DNA of 64,000 bases from Petunia secreta (taxonomy: Eukaryota > Streptophyta > Magnoliopsida > Solanales > Solanaceae). The stretch covers positions 8,806,501 through 8,870,500 of the forward strand of contig JARKIP010000028.1 in NCBI GenBank assembly GCA_029990175.1. The letters are read 5' to 3'. Positions 48,187 to 59,725 of this stretch are shown piece after piece (positions within the stretch are counted from its first letter, which is position 1; each line of letters begins with the position of its first letter). The notes beneath the pieces are model-generated. The model was not told the DNA's origin. It saw only the letters and a list, made by a program, of their open reading frames with translations, and ran no database searches. The position numbers and the translations under genes are program-made.

Positions 48187-50693
48187 CTAGTCATCAGAAG
48201 CCTCGGCATTTGCGCCTTTTAAATGCAAATGTTTTTCCCTCCTTTGGAAATCTGTCAAACCTTTACCACTTCCGGTTACACCAACCTTACCATGAGGATC
48301 CTCCGGAGACTTGAATATGCTCTCACGCTTTCGGCCAGAGAAAAAACCAACCTGAAGTTAATTAATACATTAACAAGGGCACTAGAAACAGCAACTGGGA
48401 TGACTAAGTGGTAGTGCCACACAGACAAACACAAAAGTACGAATGACTAAGACAAAACTACGTCATAGAAGATATCCCGTAGCCATGTGAAGTATTTTTG
48501 GCAAACAAATGCAGCATTTTACAACGTAAACGTAGGAGTATCAAGGAGTTGTGTATGAACTTAAAGAGAAAATTGCATGATAGAAGTGGTATTGAAAGGG
48601 CAAGGCAGTATAAGAACACTGTTGTAACTGAGCGCCCAGCGTTTAATAAAAGGTACTCTCAAAATTCTTTGTTCAACAAAACAAAAAAAGAAGAAGTAAT
48701 GACTAACAACTAACAAGACAGCCGGCTAACAAGCACGCACTAAATAATCAATTAACATGAAAAGATACTGTAAGAGAAAATCTGTTCTTCCTTTGACACA
48801 AATTAACTTAAACTCCAGATAACTTTTCTGAGAACAGATCTATATACACTATCAATTCACCTTATGTAGTATTGTAGTTATATACAGCCATGACCCAGCT
48901 CAATCTTGGCTTCTGCCTAAAGTTACAATCAATACCCAACTATTAGTTATGTTAGAGCCCATAATTTCTTTTGTACTTTCAAGAATTACCAGTGAGCAAT
49001 TAAGAGGAAAGCACTCCATGAAGAAATTTAAGGATTTCTTAATCCGTTTTAACTTCAACTTAGTTTTGTTGCTATTCCAGTGCGACGCAGATCAACAAAA
49101 CCCAGCAGGAACTTGGCAGTTGAAAGGGCATAACTACAAGCATTAGTAAAGATGATCTTAACTAATCCCACCTACGTATGTTCTGTAAAGCCAGCAGATT
49201 TTTCAACAATTACTAATTTTACGTATTGCATAGTAAGCACAGTCTCAAAATCATGATGCCTACATGTTTAGCAAACCTGAGACTAGACCAGCATACCTTC
49301 TTAGTCTGGCCTTTAGCCGACTGAAATTGTTGCCAAGCATTTTGCCTCTTGTTTTGAGCAACCTCAAGTTGCTCTACCCGCATCTTTGACTTGAAAGCAT
49401 GAATCTTTTTACGTTTGGCCGCTTTCTGTGAAAAAAAAGGATGAGGTTATGACTTATGAGCAGAGGGATGAACACAAAAACATAGTGTTTTTCCCAATTT
49501 TTTTTTTTTTAAAAAAAAAAGACATGAAGAGAAATTATGGAAATTTGCCCTTGCTTAATGAAGCCTTTGAACTTCTACTTTTTAAGTTTTCAGTATATTG
49601 GACTAATTCCAGCTACTTTGAAAATTCCAGTACCCATCCCCCAGTCTGCAAATGGTGCAGAGCTGTTCTCTTCCAAGAAAATTAGGACTACTTTAAGCAA
49701 AGAAAGCCCCAGCAAATGGCCTGTCCTATATATCAGCCCACAATTCAGACCTTTCCCTCCATTCACATATCTAAAACTAATGAGGCAAAAAGACAACAGA
49801 AAATAGTGAGGACACCACCTCCATCAGCAGATATCAATTTTTCCCTATCCTCTAAAATTAACACTCAACATACCACATCTTCTGGATCATTAGGATCTAT
49901 AAGAAGCTTTGGTGGCAAACTCCGTGATTGGAAATCAGTAGCTGCAGCTTGTGCTATCTTTCGTTTGAGAGCTTGTTTTGTGGCCTCAGCTATCTTCTCT
50001 GCTTCATCCAAAGGGTTGACAGATCCCTCTTGAACTGGTCTTACATTAGCAGGATCCACCTGAAATTACAAATTGTTCATGTTACATTAATCTCAAAATA
50101 ACTTTAACACTTGATGTAGAATAAAAAAGTTGAACCAAAAATTGAACAGAAAAAGAAATAGAACGTAACACAAACCACCTTTAGATGGAGGACATAAACA
50201 CAAATATACACACATGCACATACACGTCTGTCTGTGTGTATAACTGTGGTTTTTATATACAATAACTAGACAGTACAATGGTGGGGTTAAACACATACTT
50301 GGCTACCCTTTCAACATCCATATATACATGTATGAATACACTCCTCAATTGATTTATCTCAAAGATCTTAAAACAAGCTAAAGATACATTAAACCTGAAT
50401 ATTTGAATCATAACGTCCTTTTGCATTAGTATATCAGCAGAAACCAAGGGCACCACAATAAAATACTCCCTGACAGAACAACCGGGAAGGGAAGAAGTCC
50501 TTTTAAATTTTCAATACTAGAACTAAAAATAACCCAAATTCTTAACCCAAGAACAGACCTTATGGAAAACAGCAATTGTGGTGGAAGTAGAACCTGGAAG
50601 TTCGCAACCACAGCAGTTGCACAAGCTTAAAGCATAAGCAAAACCAACAAGCTTCAATCATTACTTTTGATTATGTAGTTAAATGAACAGTCC

Positions 50694-50724
<31 letters not shown>

Positions 50725-53700
50725 AAAAAGAAGCAAACAATTCTCTAAGCTCGATCAGCCAGATAAAGAAAAATTATAGATTTATAACCGTTGATTAGTC
50801 ACTAAAGAACTTCCTCTTCAAAGTCCAAACTTTTTTTAAATAAGGAGAAATAATTGGACATACTGTTTGGCAACAACTCCTCTCGAAAGCAGTTTATTCA
50901 TCCACGAATGATGACTTTTGGGCATCACAGTAATTAACTGTTCAGCAGCCAACAATTTTGAGCACTTATTTGGTTGTCTTCTGACATACACAAGAATAAG
51001 CATATCACCAGACGCATCCTTGTGATGTTTGCTTTATTTCCCTCTAAATATGCCACAATCTTGGAAAAGTTGCCTGTCTTAACAGAATCTAAATTGGAAT
51101 CCTCTGGATTTTTTGGTGGCGATACAACAATACATATGCTAAAATGAAAGAGCAATACCAGGCAGGTTTCATTCAAAGCTAAAAGGGGATTACTTGACAT
51201 AAATAAGTGTCCCTTTTTTCCTTCTTGGTCCTTCCTTTGATCTAGACTAAAGGCAACAGAAAATCTGGAAAAGAGAAATGGCCTATCCTAGAAGGAGAAA
51301 CTCACGCATAATTTACATTTAAACCAGATAATATAGAAAACAAGTTAAAGAAAAGAAAAAATAAAAATAACACTTAACTGAACGTAGAGTTAAAGTCAAT
51401 TAGAATTTAGAACACTTTTCCATAAAAGCTTAACAATGCAGGCAATAATACCTCTTCCTTGTTACCCCAGCCATCATAAGCGACATAATAGCCATTTGGG
51501 GTATGCGCCTCAATGGTGCCATCATACCTGGAAAATCAACTAAATCAACAAAAAGAAAGAGAAAGAGAAGGTAAAGAATAACTGAAGAGAATATATGACC
51601 TTCAAAATTGAAGAAGGAAAAGAGAGTGATCACAAGTGAAGTTTTTACTCACCATTCCCCATCTTCACTCCAAACGGCTTGCACTTTAGTGCCCACAGGA
51701 AACTTATCTGCATGGTCGGATGTTGATCTTGATTCCTGCGGAAAGCGGAAGTTAGGGAACAAACAACAGAAAAAGGACTTTGTTTACTCTCTCTGCCCCT
51801 TCCACCTCTGCAAAACACCTCTAAGGGGTATATAGGGCAACAGGATTACATAAATGATGAAAAGAGAGATGGACTTAATAATACATTTACAGCCATTAAC
51901 TGAAAAGGGTCAAATTCGTCATACCTCACATATAAAAAGAATAAAGATGCCTACTACTCGTGCTTTCTGTGTACACAAATGTACAAGCCATCTTCAAGAA
52001 GAGGGTATGTTTATAACGTTTAGGATTAAGGCAATGATACCAAACTTCTTCCCTTGAGATTATAACTTCATTTTTCGCAACTTCTAGTTCCTTAAAAGGA
52101 ACTACAACCTGCTTGCCCCGGAAACCAACCACCCCCCCCCCCTCTTTTTTTCAGGAGAATGCCTCACGAAACTACACCTAAAGAAGTTTCCTTACCTAAC
52201 AAGTGAACTCCACTAGTTACAAAAAAGTATACCATCTAACATCGGGGGAGGGCGCTTAGTCTTTTGGCAGAAATCAGCCAGAAGCCAATTTAGATATACC
52301 GTCATTAAGAAATTAATACACGAATCCGATTTTCATCTTTTCCAATTAAAATTCATGCTATTCAAGTAACGAAGAGAATTATATCAACAAAACTAAGAAA
52401 TATAACTCTAACAATCTAATCTTTAGGAGATACCGCATTATAATTCCCAGAATGGTGGAAACCATGAGATGCATCAACGCTGGTCCCAGTGCCCATCCCA
52501 TCTTCACTTTGTTTAGCAGTGGCGAGGAGCTCTTCTGTTAAGGCAATCACCTGCATTTTCAAATAAAGTCAACCTGGTTTAGTACAATTTGTCTTGCAAG
52601 AGCCAAGAAACGATATTAATGTTAGTTCCAAACTTAAATTGACAGAGTGACATCTGAAATCATGTAGAGGCATGCTGGCCATCATCATATATCGCAGACC
52701 TGCAATGGAATCAAGACACGGAAGTGATGGACACCTTGAGAAAGTTTCAAGCTCCAAAATTTTACAAATCGCCACACCCCTCATACCAATGGCTAAATTT
52801 ACTCTATCAAAATAAAATCCTCACCTTCAAAACCAAATGATAAACTTATGTTTCTTCAGTCACGAATAGTTCCTTCACACTGCTTGTTTACCGGCAATAT
52901 AATGTTCGTGTAAGAGAGAGAGAGAAAGAGATGCTTGTAATTAATTTCATAAATTTAAAAAAGATGAAACGAAAACTTAATTATCAACGAAGAGGACTTA
53001 GCCGTTTTTGCTAATGAATATAGAGACCAATATCCGAAAGAGAAAATGGTAGGATGATGGTAAAAAGCTCCAACTTGCTCAGGGGTGTCGTATTTCAAGA
53101 GCTGTTATTAAGAAAACACTTGAACAAAGAAAGAGGAACAAGTATGAAACTTCAACATAATTGCAACATGTCACCTCAGCAAGCTCCTTCTCCATGTCTA
53201 CATATTCAGAGTTCCCAGGTTCATCATGCAACAGCTGTCGCACCTGATAAATAAGTAAAGGAAGATTCATAAAGATGAAGTAACTACTCTGTAACGGTTT
53301 AGAAACAAGATAATTAAAGTAAAAGAGTGCGCAACTAGAAATAACATAACAGCATCCTCTGTGCACAATATAGAGCTGGTGGTGACAAGACCAGTTTCCT
53401 GGCCTTTCAAACATCAAAAAAATATATGTGCATATCTCCATTTGATTTCCTTTGCACCCAGCCCACGTCAGTAATATTTGCTAGTCTCCGTCGCTACCAG
53501 TTCATTAACCGTTGTACCCAAACCCACAGGGACCATGAACTTCCTTGTGGTCCCACCCTCAGCATAAGTCTTCACATCCTCCAGTATACAGTGAATCTCT
53601 TAATGATCCAATTTTTTCCGAAACAATTAAAATCAGACTCGGGAAATCACCAACTAGGACACACCACCTCTTCTACCTCGTTTCAAATAAAACTGTCCTT

Positions 53701-54295
53701 AAATGAAGACAATTCTAAGTCGACTCTACGATTGATCGAAAAGCAGTTTGGCATGAGTCGCGATACCTAAGCCTCGAATTCTTCCTACATATGAGTTAGA
53801 TTACCAAGCTGACTACCATAGTATCCATATTAACTCGATCATCTTCCAAGACCCTTCAACTCAAACGAATAACCCAACTAGCCTACTCGAGCTACTTCTA
53901 TCATCAAAAGTTAGTTCATAACACACCAGAAAAGTTAAACCTAAGTCCAAAATCCCACCTTTTTTCGAGCACTCCCACTCGAGCCACCTATCTTCTTATC
54001 AACATCATCGCAAAAGGACTCTTCTTAACATTAAACTTGATTCAATACAATGATAAATATGCCTACACACACTGAATTTTCTTATTCAAACAAATTCTTA
54101 CAATTAACACTATAAATAATCTAACAACAATAAAATATAACAAATTCTTAAGCTAATTATGAAAAAATTCAACCAAAATTTGCAATTTACAAAGCTAATA
54201 AAATTAGGGTTTTATACCTGTTGAAGCTGTTGTTTGTAAGTAGAGAGATTCGAAGCCAATTCTTCAATGCTAACTTCATCTCCTCCGCTTTGCAT
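48187..54295 (-). CDS. SPF30: SPF30/SMNDC1 homologue, Tudor-domain splicing factor
   Basis: Exons on the - strand: 54295-54218, 53243-53175, 52550-52434, 51735-51653, 51527-51452, 50059-49874, 49425-49297, 48351-48187; GT-AG introns, 300 residues, matching plant and animal SPF30 length. Residues 1-60 are a predicted helix (VSIEELASNLSTYKQQLQQV). The Tudor domain is at about 100-145 (FPVGTKVQAVWSEDGEWYDG ... YDGWGNKEEV), with W110, Y117, Y133 and W136 as candidate cage residues. Basic stretches (KRKIAQ, KRKKIHAFKSK) and the signature VGFFSGRKRESIFKSPED ... GSGKGLTDF follow at the C-terminus. Family role: a nuclear protein that binds symmetric dimethylarginine on Sm proteins and helps assemble the mature spliceosome. 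The start is the first ATG, in a context agreeing with the family N-terminus. Confidence 0.95.
50692..50729. repeat. C23-A15 homopolymer pair in SPF30 intron 5
   Basis: A run of 23 C is followed directly by 15 A. On the sense (-) strand this is T15-G23. Such runs are error-prone in sequencing, so the lengths may be inexact. Confidence 0.85.
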
Positions 54296-55355
54296 CTTTT
54301 CTTTATCAAAAAAAGTGACTTTCCGGTGATTAATTTTCAGTTTTCCGGTGTACGGACGACGGAAATAGAACCGAAGAAACCCTAAGGTACAATACAAAGA
54401 ATTATCGGGTGCATTCTATTTAATTGGAGTTGCCTTCTTTTGATAATTTAGAAAGAGTTACATATGCACCCATTTAAGTTTTAAACAGTGACATCTCGTC
54501 CCCCCTTTAACTTTTAATTAATTCAATTCAATTCAATTTTAAGTTATTTTTAATTGGCAGAATACAAAAACAGGCCCTGAACTTAATCTTTTTCTTATTT
54601 CGGCACCTCATTTATGTCGTGTCCCATTTAAACATTTGAAGCGTCCTCAACTATATTATTTAAACACTCCACGCTGAAAGTATACAAAGAATAACAATGC
54701 GATGTGTACAACTGCAAAACTTGTGGATAAAGTGACCAACTAAAGAAAACACACACAAATCAAAAGACCCAAATGCACCGATCAATAGTCAGTCGTTCTT
54801 TTACACTTAGACGTCGCCTACAGTGATTAAGAACCCTAATCTTTCATCTTCTATAAATTGTGCAACAAAAAACTGCGATTCAAACTAAGTTTATGGTAAT
54901 AACAAGTGTTTGTCTTCGAATCGGCTTTTTAAACGAGAAAAATCGTGAATTGCGATAGGAGATTCGAAGAAATTTTGCTGGTGATTGAATATTTTTAACA
55001 TGTAAGTAACATTTATATGTTATTTCTTAAATCAGTATGTTATTTATTTATAAAATATGCACTTGTTTATGTATTGTTGATAATTTTGAAATAAATTAGG
55101 GTTTTTTTTTTAGATATGATTTAGAGAATCTATAAAGGTCTGAAATTTAGTCTTTATTTAATATGGTAAAATCGTGACTTTTGCTAGATTCTACCACGGT
55201 GGTAAATTAACTAATGATAAAGTCCATACATATGTTGGCTTCACGTTTGGTTTAATGTCGTTAGTCTGTTCTGATGGTATGTTTGTTAATGTTTATTAGA
55301 AAATAAGTGGGTTTAATACTTATTTTGTGGTGTTTAGTAACCATATAATAAAAGA
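54296..55355. other. SPF30 upstream region and flank
   Basis: This holds the SPF30 promoter and leader (- strand) and further AT-rich DNA. A + strand ATG near 54895 opens only about 21 codons before a stop and matches nothing known. No second gene is supported. Confidence 0.45.
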
Positions 55356-55502
55356 GGGTGGGTAGGGTGGAAGGGGTGGGGATAAGAGTTGGGATGTCAG
55401 GGACATGTGGGGTTGGGGTGAGGGGATAGGGTAGGTGAGGGAGATGGGCTGGTGTTGGAGGTAGGGCGATAGAGGTTTGGGAATAAGGGGTATGGGTTGG
55501 GA
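55356..55502 (+). other. G-rich tract with quadruplex-forming motif
   Basis: GGGTGGGTAGGG is followed by TGGAAGGGGTGGGG, ending at 55381, giving at least four G runs with loops of 1-5 bases. This fits the canonical G-quadruplex pattern. Further GGG runs continue to about 55502, with G far exceeding C on this strand. Confidence 0.75.
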
Positions 55503-55754
55503 CGATTCCTCTCTAGTAATTACGGTTCATCTGAATCCATTGACACTGCACGAAACTAGGTATATTATGTAAATATTTTTTAAAATAAGTTTAATATAAT
55601 ATTCGGGAACCCATACTCGAACCGATGGTTGACTGACACTCAATTGTACGTATCTATCCCATTTAAATATCCTCTAAGTATGTAAAATGATATTTGATAT
55701 ATATACATAATATATTTTTTAGGAGGTTGTACGCTCTAACTCTACCCCTAATAA

Positions 55755-55935
55755 TTAGGGGCGGGCACAAACCGAAAAAACCAACCGTGTCGTACTTTTT
55801 AAAAATTTGATTTTTGAATTTTCGATTTTTGGATTGGTCTCGGTTTTAATTTTCATAATTTTTAATTTTCTGGTTTGGTTTCCGGTGTGGTTTTCGGTTT
55901 GTGTAAATAACAATTCGGTTCAAACCAAAAACAGA
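55755..55935. repeat. CGGTTT-rich degenerate repeat
   Basis: The stretch begins GGGGCGGGCACAAACCGAAAAAACC and ends near GGTTCAAACC. In between it alternates TTTTCGATTTTTGG, TCGGTTTT, GGTTTGGTTTCCGG and GTTTTCGGTTTG. Inverted ACCGAA / TTCGGT words at both ends suggest a small transposon relic. No ends could be fixed. Confidence 0.35.
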
Positions 55936-56847
55936 ATTGTATAAGTGTACTTATGTATTTTATACTTTTACAACCCATATTTACTAAGTCTGTACAGTTG
56001 TACTTGGCAAATTCTTTATCACTTACAGCAATGAGCTAGTATTGTCTACTACTTTTAGACTTGGTTGTGCACCTGATTTTGAACTTTTTAAGTAATTGTC
56101 TACAACTATGAGACTTGTATTTTTTCTAGAGTTTTAAACATCATTTTGGGATATTTAAATTGATCGTTGTTGCTCAACCAAAATTGTCCTTACAGTATTG
56201 GATATAATTTATTTTCGTCCTTAATATATCTCTCTTTAGACATGCAGTCCTTAAAGTATATAAAAAGGTGGGAGTTTCAGTCCATAGACTTAAAACATAC
56301 GAAACTTTCAAAAAACATGGTTAAGTATAACTCCTCTTACCATGTGCAACTCACTTGAATTTTTTATAAGACGTGATAACATTTTCTCCCAATCATAAAT
56401 CAAATGCCTCAAACGATAAAAGCCTTTTTTTCCTTTATTCAAATGTTATCTTCTCAACAATTTGAAGAGCTCTAACAAGATGAAACACATCGGTCTCCAG
56501 TAAAAATTCCACAAGACGCACGAGGTACTATAGTGGTTCTCTTCTCATCTCTTGGTATTCCAAAGCCTTAATTTTGAAGATTGCTCTGATTCAAAGGTGA
56601 AAGCGAAGCAATAATTGAAGCATGTTTCGAAGCACTACCTTATAAACAGGCAATCAAGATTGACCGTCGTCTGATCTTTTATGTAAAATCATTTTTTATC
56701 TTCTAATTTTATCTAAAATACGTATGGTTAGCTAATGTAGAAACAATGTCATCATTTAGCTTGAGTTCAATTTATATGACGAGCAAGACCTGGTGTTGAA
56801 TATTGAAGTGCGATTCAACCATGGTTATGTGTTGCCGACAATGACCT
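55936..56847. other. AT-rich flank of the Tat element
   Basis: No gene or repeat is recognised. Base composition changes sharply to GC-rich at about 56870, just inside the proposed LTR start. Confidence 0.5.
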
Positions 56848-57406
56848 TGTATTGGGTAAAAATCGACCCACGGCGATTTGCCCCGGTCACGCAAATCCCA
56901 ACGACCGAACACGTCGCGACTAAGCAACCGCCGAAGCGGTTGAGCGAGTCGCCGAAGCCTTGGAACCGAAGATGCGTCACCGAAGGCGAGCCATGAGCTG
57001 AGCTTCGGTAACCATCGCCTCGGTCAAGCAACGGGGCCAAGCCACCGAGGTCGCAAACTCTCACCTCGGTGGATCCTCCTCGGTTCGTCCGGCTTTGCAG
57101 CCCACTACTTCACCCCACTAACTCAGCCACTACACCTCAAGATCGTGGGACAACATGGCAATAGATAGTGGAGATCATGGGCAGAGGCTGATATCTATTA
57201 ATAGCAGTTCATTTCATGTAAGAGGGATCCAGAAATATATACCGAAACTCTGCCCGAATTTGTACTGAATATCCATATATTGAAAGCAAGTTATTTTACG
57301 CATTTTTCATCTATTACGTGCATCGTTTACTGCTTTGATACAAAGATTTGCTTATATTCGAATCCAAATTCGATTTGTGTACCTAAAAACGATTTAGGCC
57401 CATACA
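56848..57406 (+). repeat. 5' LTR of the Tat element
   Basis: The proposed start TGTATTGGGT and end CCCATACA bound about 559 bp that finish two bases before the primer site. The first half is rich in CCGAAG/GCCGAGG words. A TATA-like ATATATA lies near 57232-57239. The 3' boundary is well set by the primer site. The 5' boundary is inferred from the TG start and the composition change. Confidence 0.6.
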
Positions 57407-57408
57407 AA

Positions 57409-57427
57409 TTGGCGCCGTCTGTGGGGA
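57409..57427 (+). other. Primer-binding site of the Tat element
   Basis: TTGGCGCCGTCTGTGGGGA starts two bases after the LTR. This TGGCGCCG type of site is the usual one in many Ty3/gypsy plant elements. Confidence 0.85.
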
Positions 57428-57496
57428 TATAAGCAATAACGCTTTGTTCCAAAGTTCAAAATCCATTTTTCGTCAAGAAATTTGTGACCCAACGTC

Positions 57497-59719
57497 ATGG
57501 CTGATAACAACAGTGGCGGTAATGGTGATCGGGTTGACGTTCCGACGAACCAACAATCCTTCACCCCAATGACAACCGAAGAATTTCAAATGTATGTTGT
57601 CACCACACTAAAAGCTCTCCAAAGTAAGCAGGATGAGCAGGCTAGTATCAACGTCGAGTTTCGCGCTTCGTTGGAAGTGAGAAATAGCGCCGCCCCAAAC
57701 GGCACCCAGCCTTCGGCTCTTGGTGGAGGCACCCCGCCTTTCGTTCCTCCGGGCGCGACAACAGGGGGACCTCACAATGGAGCCACGTCTGGGGGCTCGG
57801 GGAATAACCCAACTGCATCGCCACACTTCGGGACGTTTCCCACCGTGGCTGAAACAACGTCTTCGGTCGACGTTGAAAGAATGAGTAGAGAGATCGAGGC
57901 GCGCATCGAGGCGCGCGTGGAAAAGCGTCTTGAAGGCGTACCAGGGATAAGCAAGGAGGAAGATGACCTCGACATCGAGCAGTATAGGGAGCAGCCCTAT
58001 AAGCCCGAGGCTGCCCCAGCTCCAACACCTGTGGGTTTCAAACTCACATTCCTTAAAAAGTACGATGGGACAACTGATCCCAAGGAACACATTAGGGAAT
58101 ACATGTCCATGGTAAAGAGCAACTACTTGACATCCACACAGCTCGAGTCGATGTTCTTAAAGAAGTTTGGTAGTTCATTAGAAAAAGGTGCTCTTCGGTG
58201 GTATTTGTGCTTACCAGCGGGGTCAATCTCCTCGTTTAAAGAGCTATCCAGCGCCTTTGTCAAGGCTCACACCGGCGCGCAAAAGATCCTCCAGAGGAAG
58301 GAGGATATATGTGAAGTGAAGCAGCGCTCCGGTGAGCCACTTAAAGAGTTCCTCGAGCGATTCCATGCCGAACGCATGGAGTTGCCTCGAATGGATGACA
58401 CCTTGGCTATCATGGCCTTCGAAAAAGGTATTAATAGCCGCAATTCAGGTGCTGCAGCTGAATTGCGCAAAGAGTTGCAACAGTATCAGGTCCTGACGTG
58501 GGAGGATCTACATAGAAGAGCTTACTCCAAAATCAGACTGGAGGAGGCGGAGCTCAAGAACCGAGGTTATCAAAACCGAGGTGATACTTCAAATCGCGCC
58601 GAGGCGCCGCGAAATAATTCGAAGGGGAGGTATGAGCCTTACACTTCACCGAGGCAACATGTTAGCCAGAGGTTGGGAAACAACCCCGGTAACTCATACC
58701 CAACATCTCATATAAGCCAAAGGCTTGGGGGGAAGGTTCAAACCATTATGAACCAAAGAAATCCCTCGAGCTCCGCTTCGGTCCCAAGAAAGGATCTTCC
58801 TCGGATCCAAGATTATAATTTCAACATATCGACCTCGGAGCTGGTCGACGTCGTAAAGGGGACAGCTGGGGTAAGAGTCCCCAAAGATATGAGAACCCCG
58901 GCGGACAAAAGGGACCAGAATCTGCATTGTGAATTTCATGCGGATTATGGCCACAGAACCGAGGACTGCAAGGCCCTACGCCTCGAGGTGGCTCACCTAC
59001 TGAAGAAAGGAGTCTTGGCAGATCTCCTCACTGATAAAGGAAAAGACAAATTTTCCAAGAACCGAGGTGACGGACAACCACCTCAGGCTCCACCCCCTGA
59101 AAGAGTAGTCAATGTCATCACTGGGGGGTCCGAAGTGAACGGCGTGAACTTCGCCGCTGCCAAAAAGTTCGCTAAGCTCTCCATCACCATGGAGAAAAGG
59201 ACTCGAGTTGGAGGCTCGGGCAAAGAAATTGTTTTCGATGACGATGATTGTGATGGGATGATGTTCCCCCACCACGACGCACTAGTCATCATGCTGAGGA
59301 TCAATGACTCCGATATCAAAAGAGTCTTGATCGACCCCGGTAGCTCAGTTAACATAATTAGCTACGGGGCCGTTAAGAAGATGTGGTTGAAGGGTGAAGT
59401 TGTTCCCAAGTTAACAGTGTTAGCTGGCTTCAACAACTCCACGGAGAAGACTTTGGGTGAGATCACACTCAAAACATTCGCCGAAGGGGTTACCAAGGAG
59501 ACACTGTTTCAAGTTATGCCCGAGGATCTAGCCTACAATGTGATCCTCGGAAGGCCATGGATCCACTCCATGGAAGCTGTTCCCTCCACTTTACATCAAG
59601 TGTTCAAGTTCCCAACGCCTTGGGGGGTTAGATCGATCAAAGGGGAGCAGCGAGTAGCAAGAGAGTGCTATTCAGTTGCACTTAAAAGTGGAGTCGCCCC
59701 GGTTGGGCCAAAACAATAG
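57497..59719 (+). CDS. Tat element gag-protease, ends in a UAG with readthrough context
   Basis: 740 residues from the ATG at 57497. Residues 1-150 are low-complexity, Gly/Pro/Thr-rich, with an acidic/charged helix at about 130-170. The Retrotrans_gag capsid core is at about 185-350 (FLKKYDGTTDPKEHIREYMS; LKKFGSSLEKGALRWY; KEFLERFHAE). A modified zinc finger C-x2-H-x4-H-x4-C begins at C478 (CEFHADYGHRTEDC). The retroviral-type aspartic protease has D613 in LIDPGSSVNII and a late VILGRPWI motif. The active site is D-P-G rather than D-T/S-G. The frame ends VAPVGPKQ then UAG at 59717-59719. The pol frame continues without shift, so the stop divides protease from RT. Role: particle assembly and processing. 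Confidence 0.93.
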   Translation: MADNNSGGNGDRVDVPTNQQSFTPMTTEEFQMYVVTTLKALQSKQDEQASINVEFRASLEVRNSAAPNGTQPSALGGGTPPFVPPGATTGGPHNGATSGGSGNNPTASPHFGTFPTVAETTSSVDVERMSREIEARIEARVEKRLEGVPGISKEEDDLDIEQYREQPYKPEAAPAPTPVGFKLTFLKKYDGTTDPKEHIREYMSMVKSNYLTSTQLESMFLKKFGSSLEKGALRWYLCLPAGSISSFKELSSAFVKAHTGAQKILQRKEDICEVKQRSGEPLKEFLERFHAERMELPRMDDTLAIMAFEKGINSRNSGAAAELRKELQQYQVLTWEDLHRRAYSKIRLEEAELKNRGYQNRGDTSNRAEAPRNNSKGRYEPYTSPRQHVSQRLGNNPGNSYPTSHISQRLGGKVQTIMNQRNPSSSASVPRKDLPRIQDYNFNISTSELVDVVKGTAGVRVPKDMRTPADKRDQNLHCEFHADYGHRTEDCKALRLEVAHLLKKGVLADLLTDKGKDKFSKNRGDGQPPQAPPPERVVNVITGGSEVNGVNFAAAKKFAKLSITMEKRTRVGGSGKEIVFDDDDCDGMMFPHHDALVIMLRINDSDIKRVLIDPGSSVNIISYGAVKKMWLKGEVVPKLTVLAGFNNSTEKTLGEITLKTFAEGVTKETLFQVMPEDLAYNVILGRPWIHSMEAVPSTLHQVFKFPTPWGVRSIKGEQRVARECYSVALKSGVAPVGPKQ

Positions 59720-59725
59720 CAACTA
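59714..59725 (+). promoter_or_regulatory. Stop-codon readthrough signal CAA-TAG-CAA-CTA
   Basis: The codon before the stop is CAA, the stop is TAG, and the next two codons are CAA and CTA. This fits the tobamovirus-type leaky-stop rule UAG-CAR-YYA exactly. The downstream frame is the same phase and open for 1114 codons. It implies a Gag-protease protein with a minority full Gag-Pol product. Confidence 0.8.

Noticed and set aside
54890..55010. ATG followed by a short frame and a GTAAGT-like donor, suggesting a gene divergent from SPF30
   Set aside because: Only about 21 codons are open before a stop, and no further coding exon could be found before the Tat element.
57608..58090. Long antisense open frame opposite Tat gag
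   Set aside because: It is a shadow of the GC-rich gag codons, with no domain and no composition typical of a protein.
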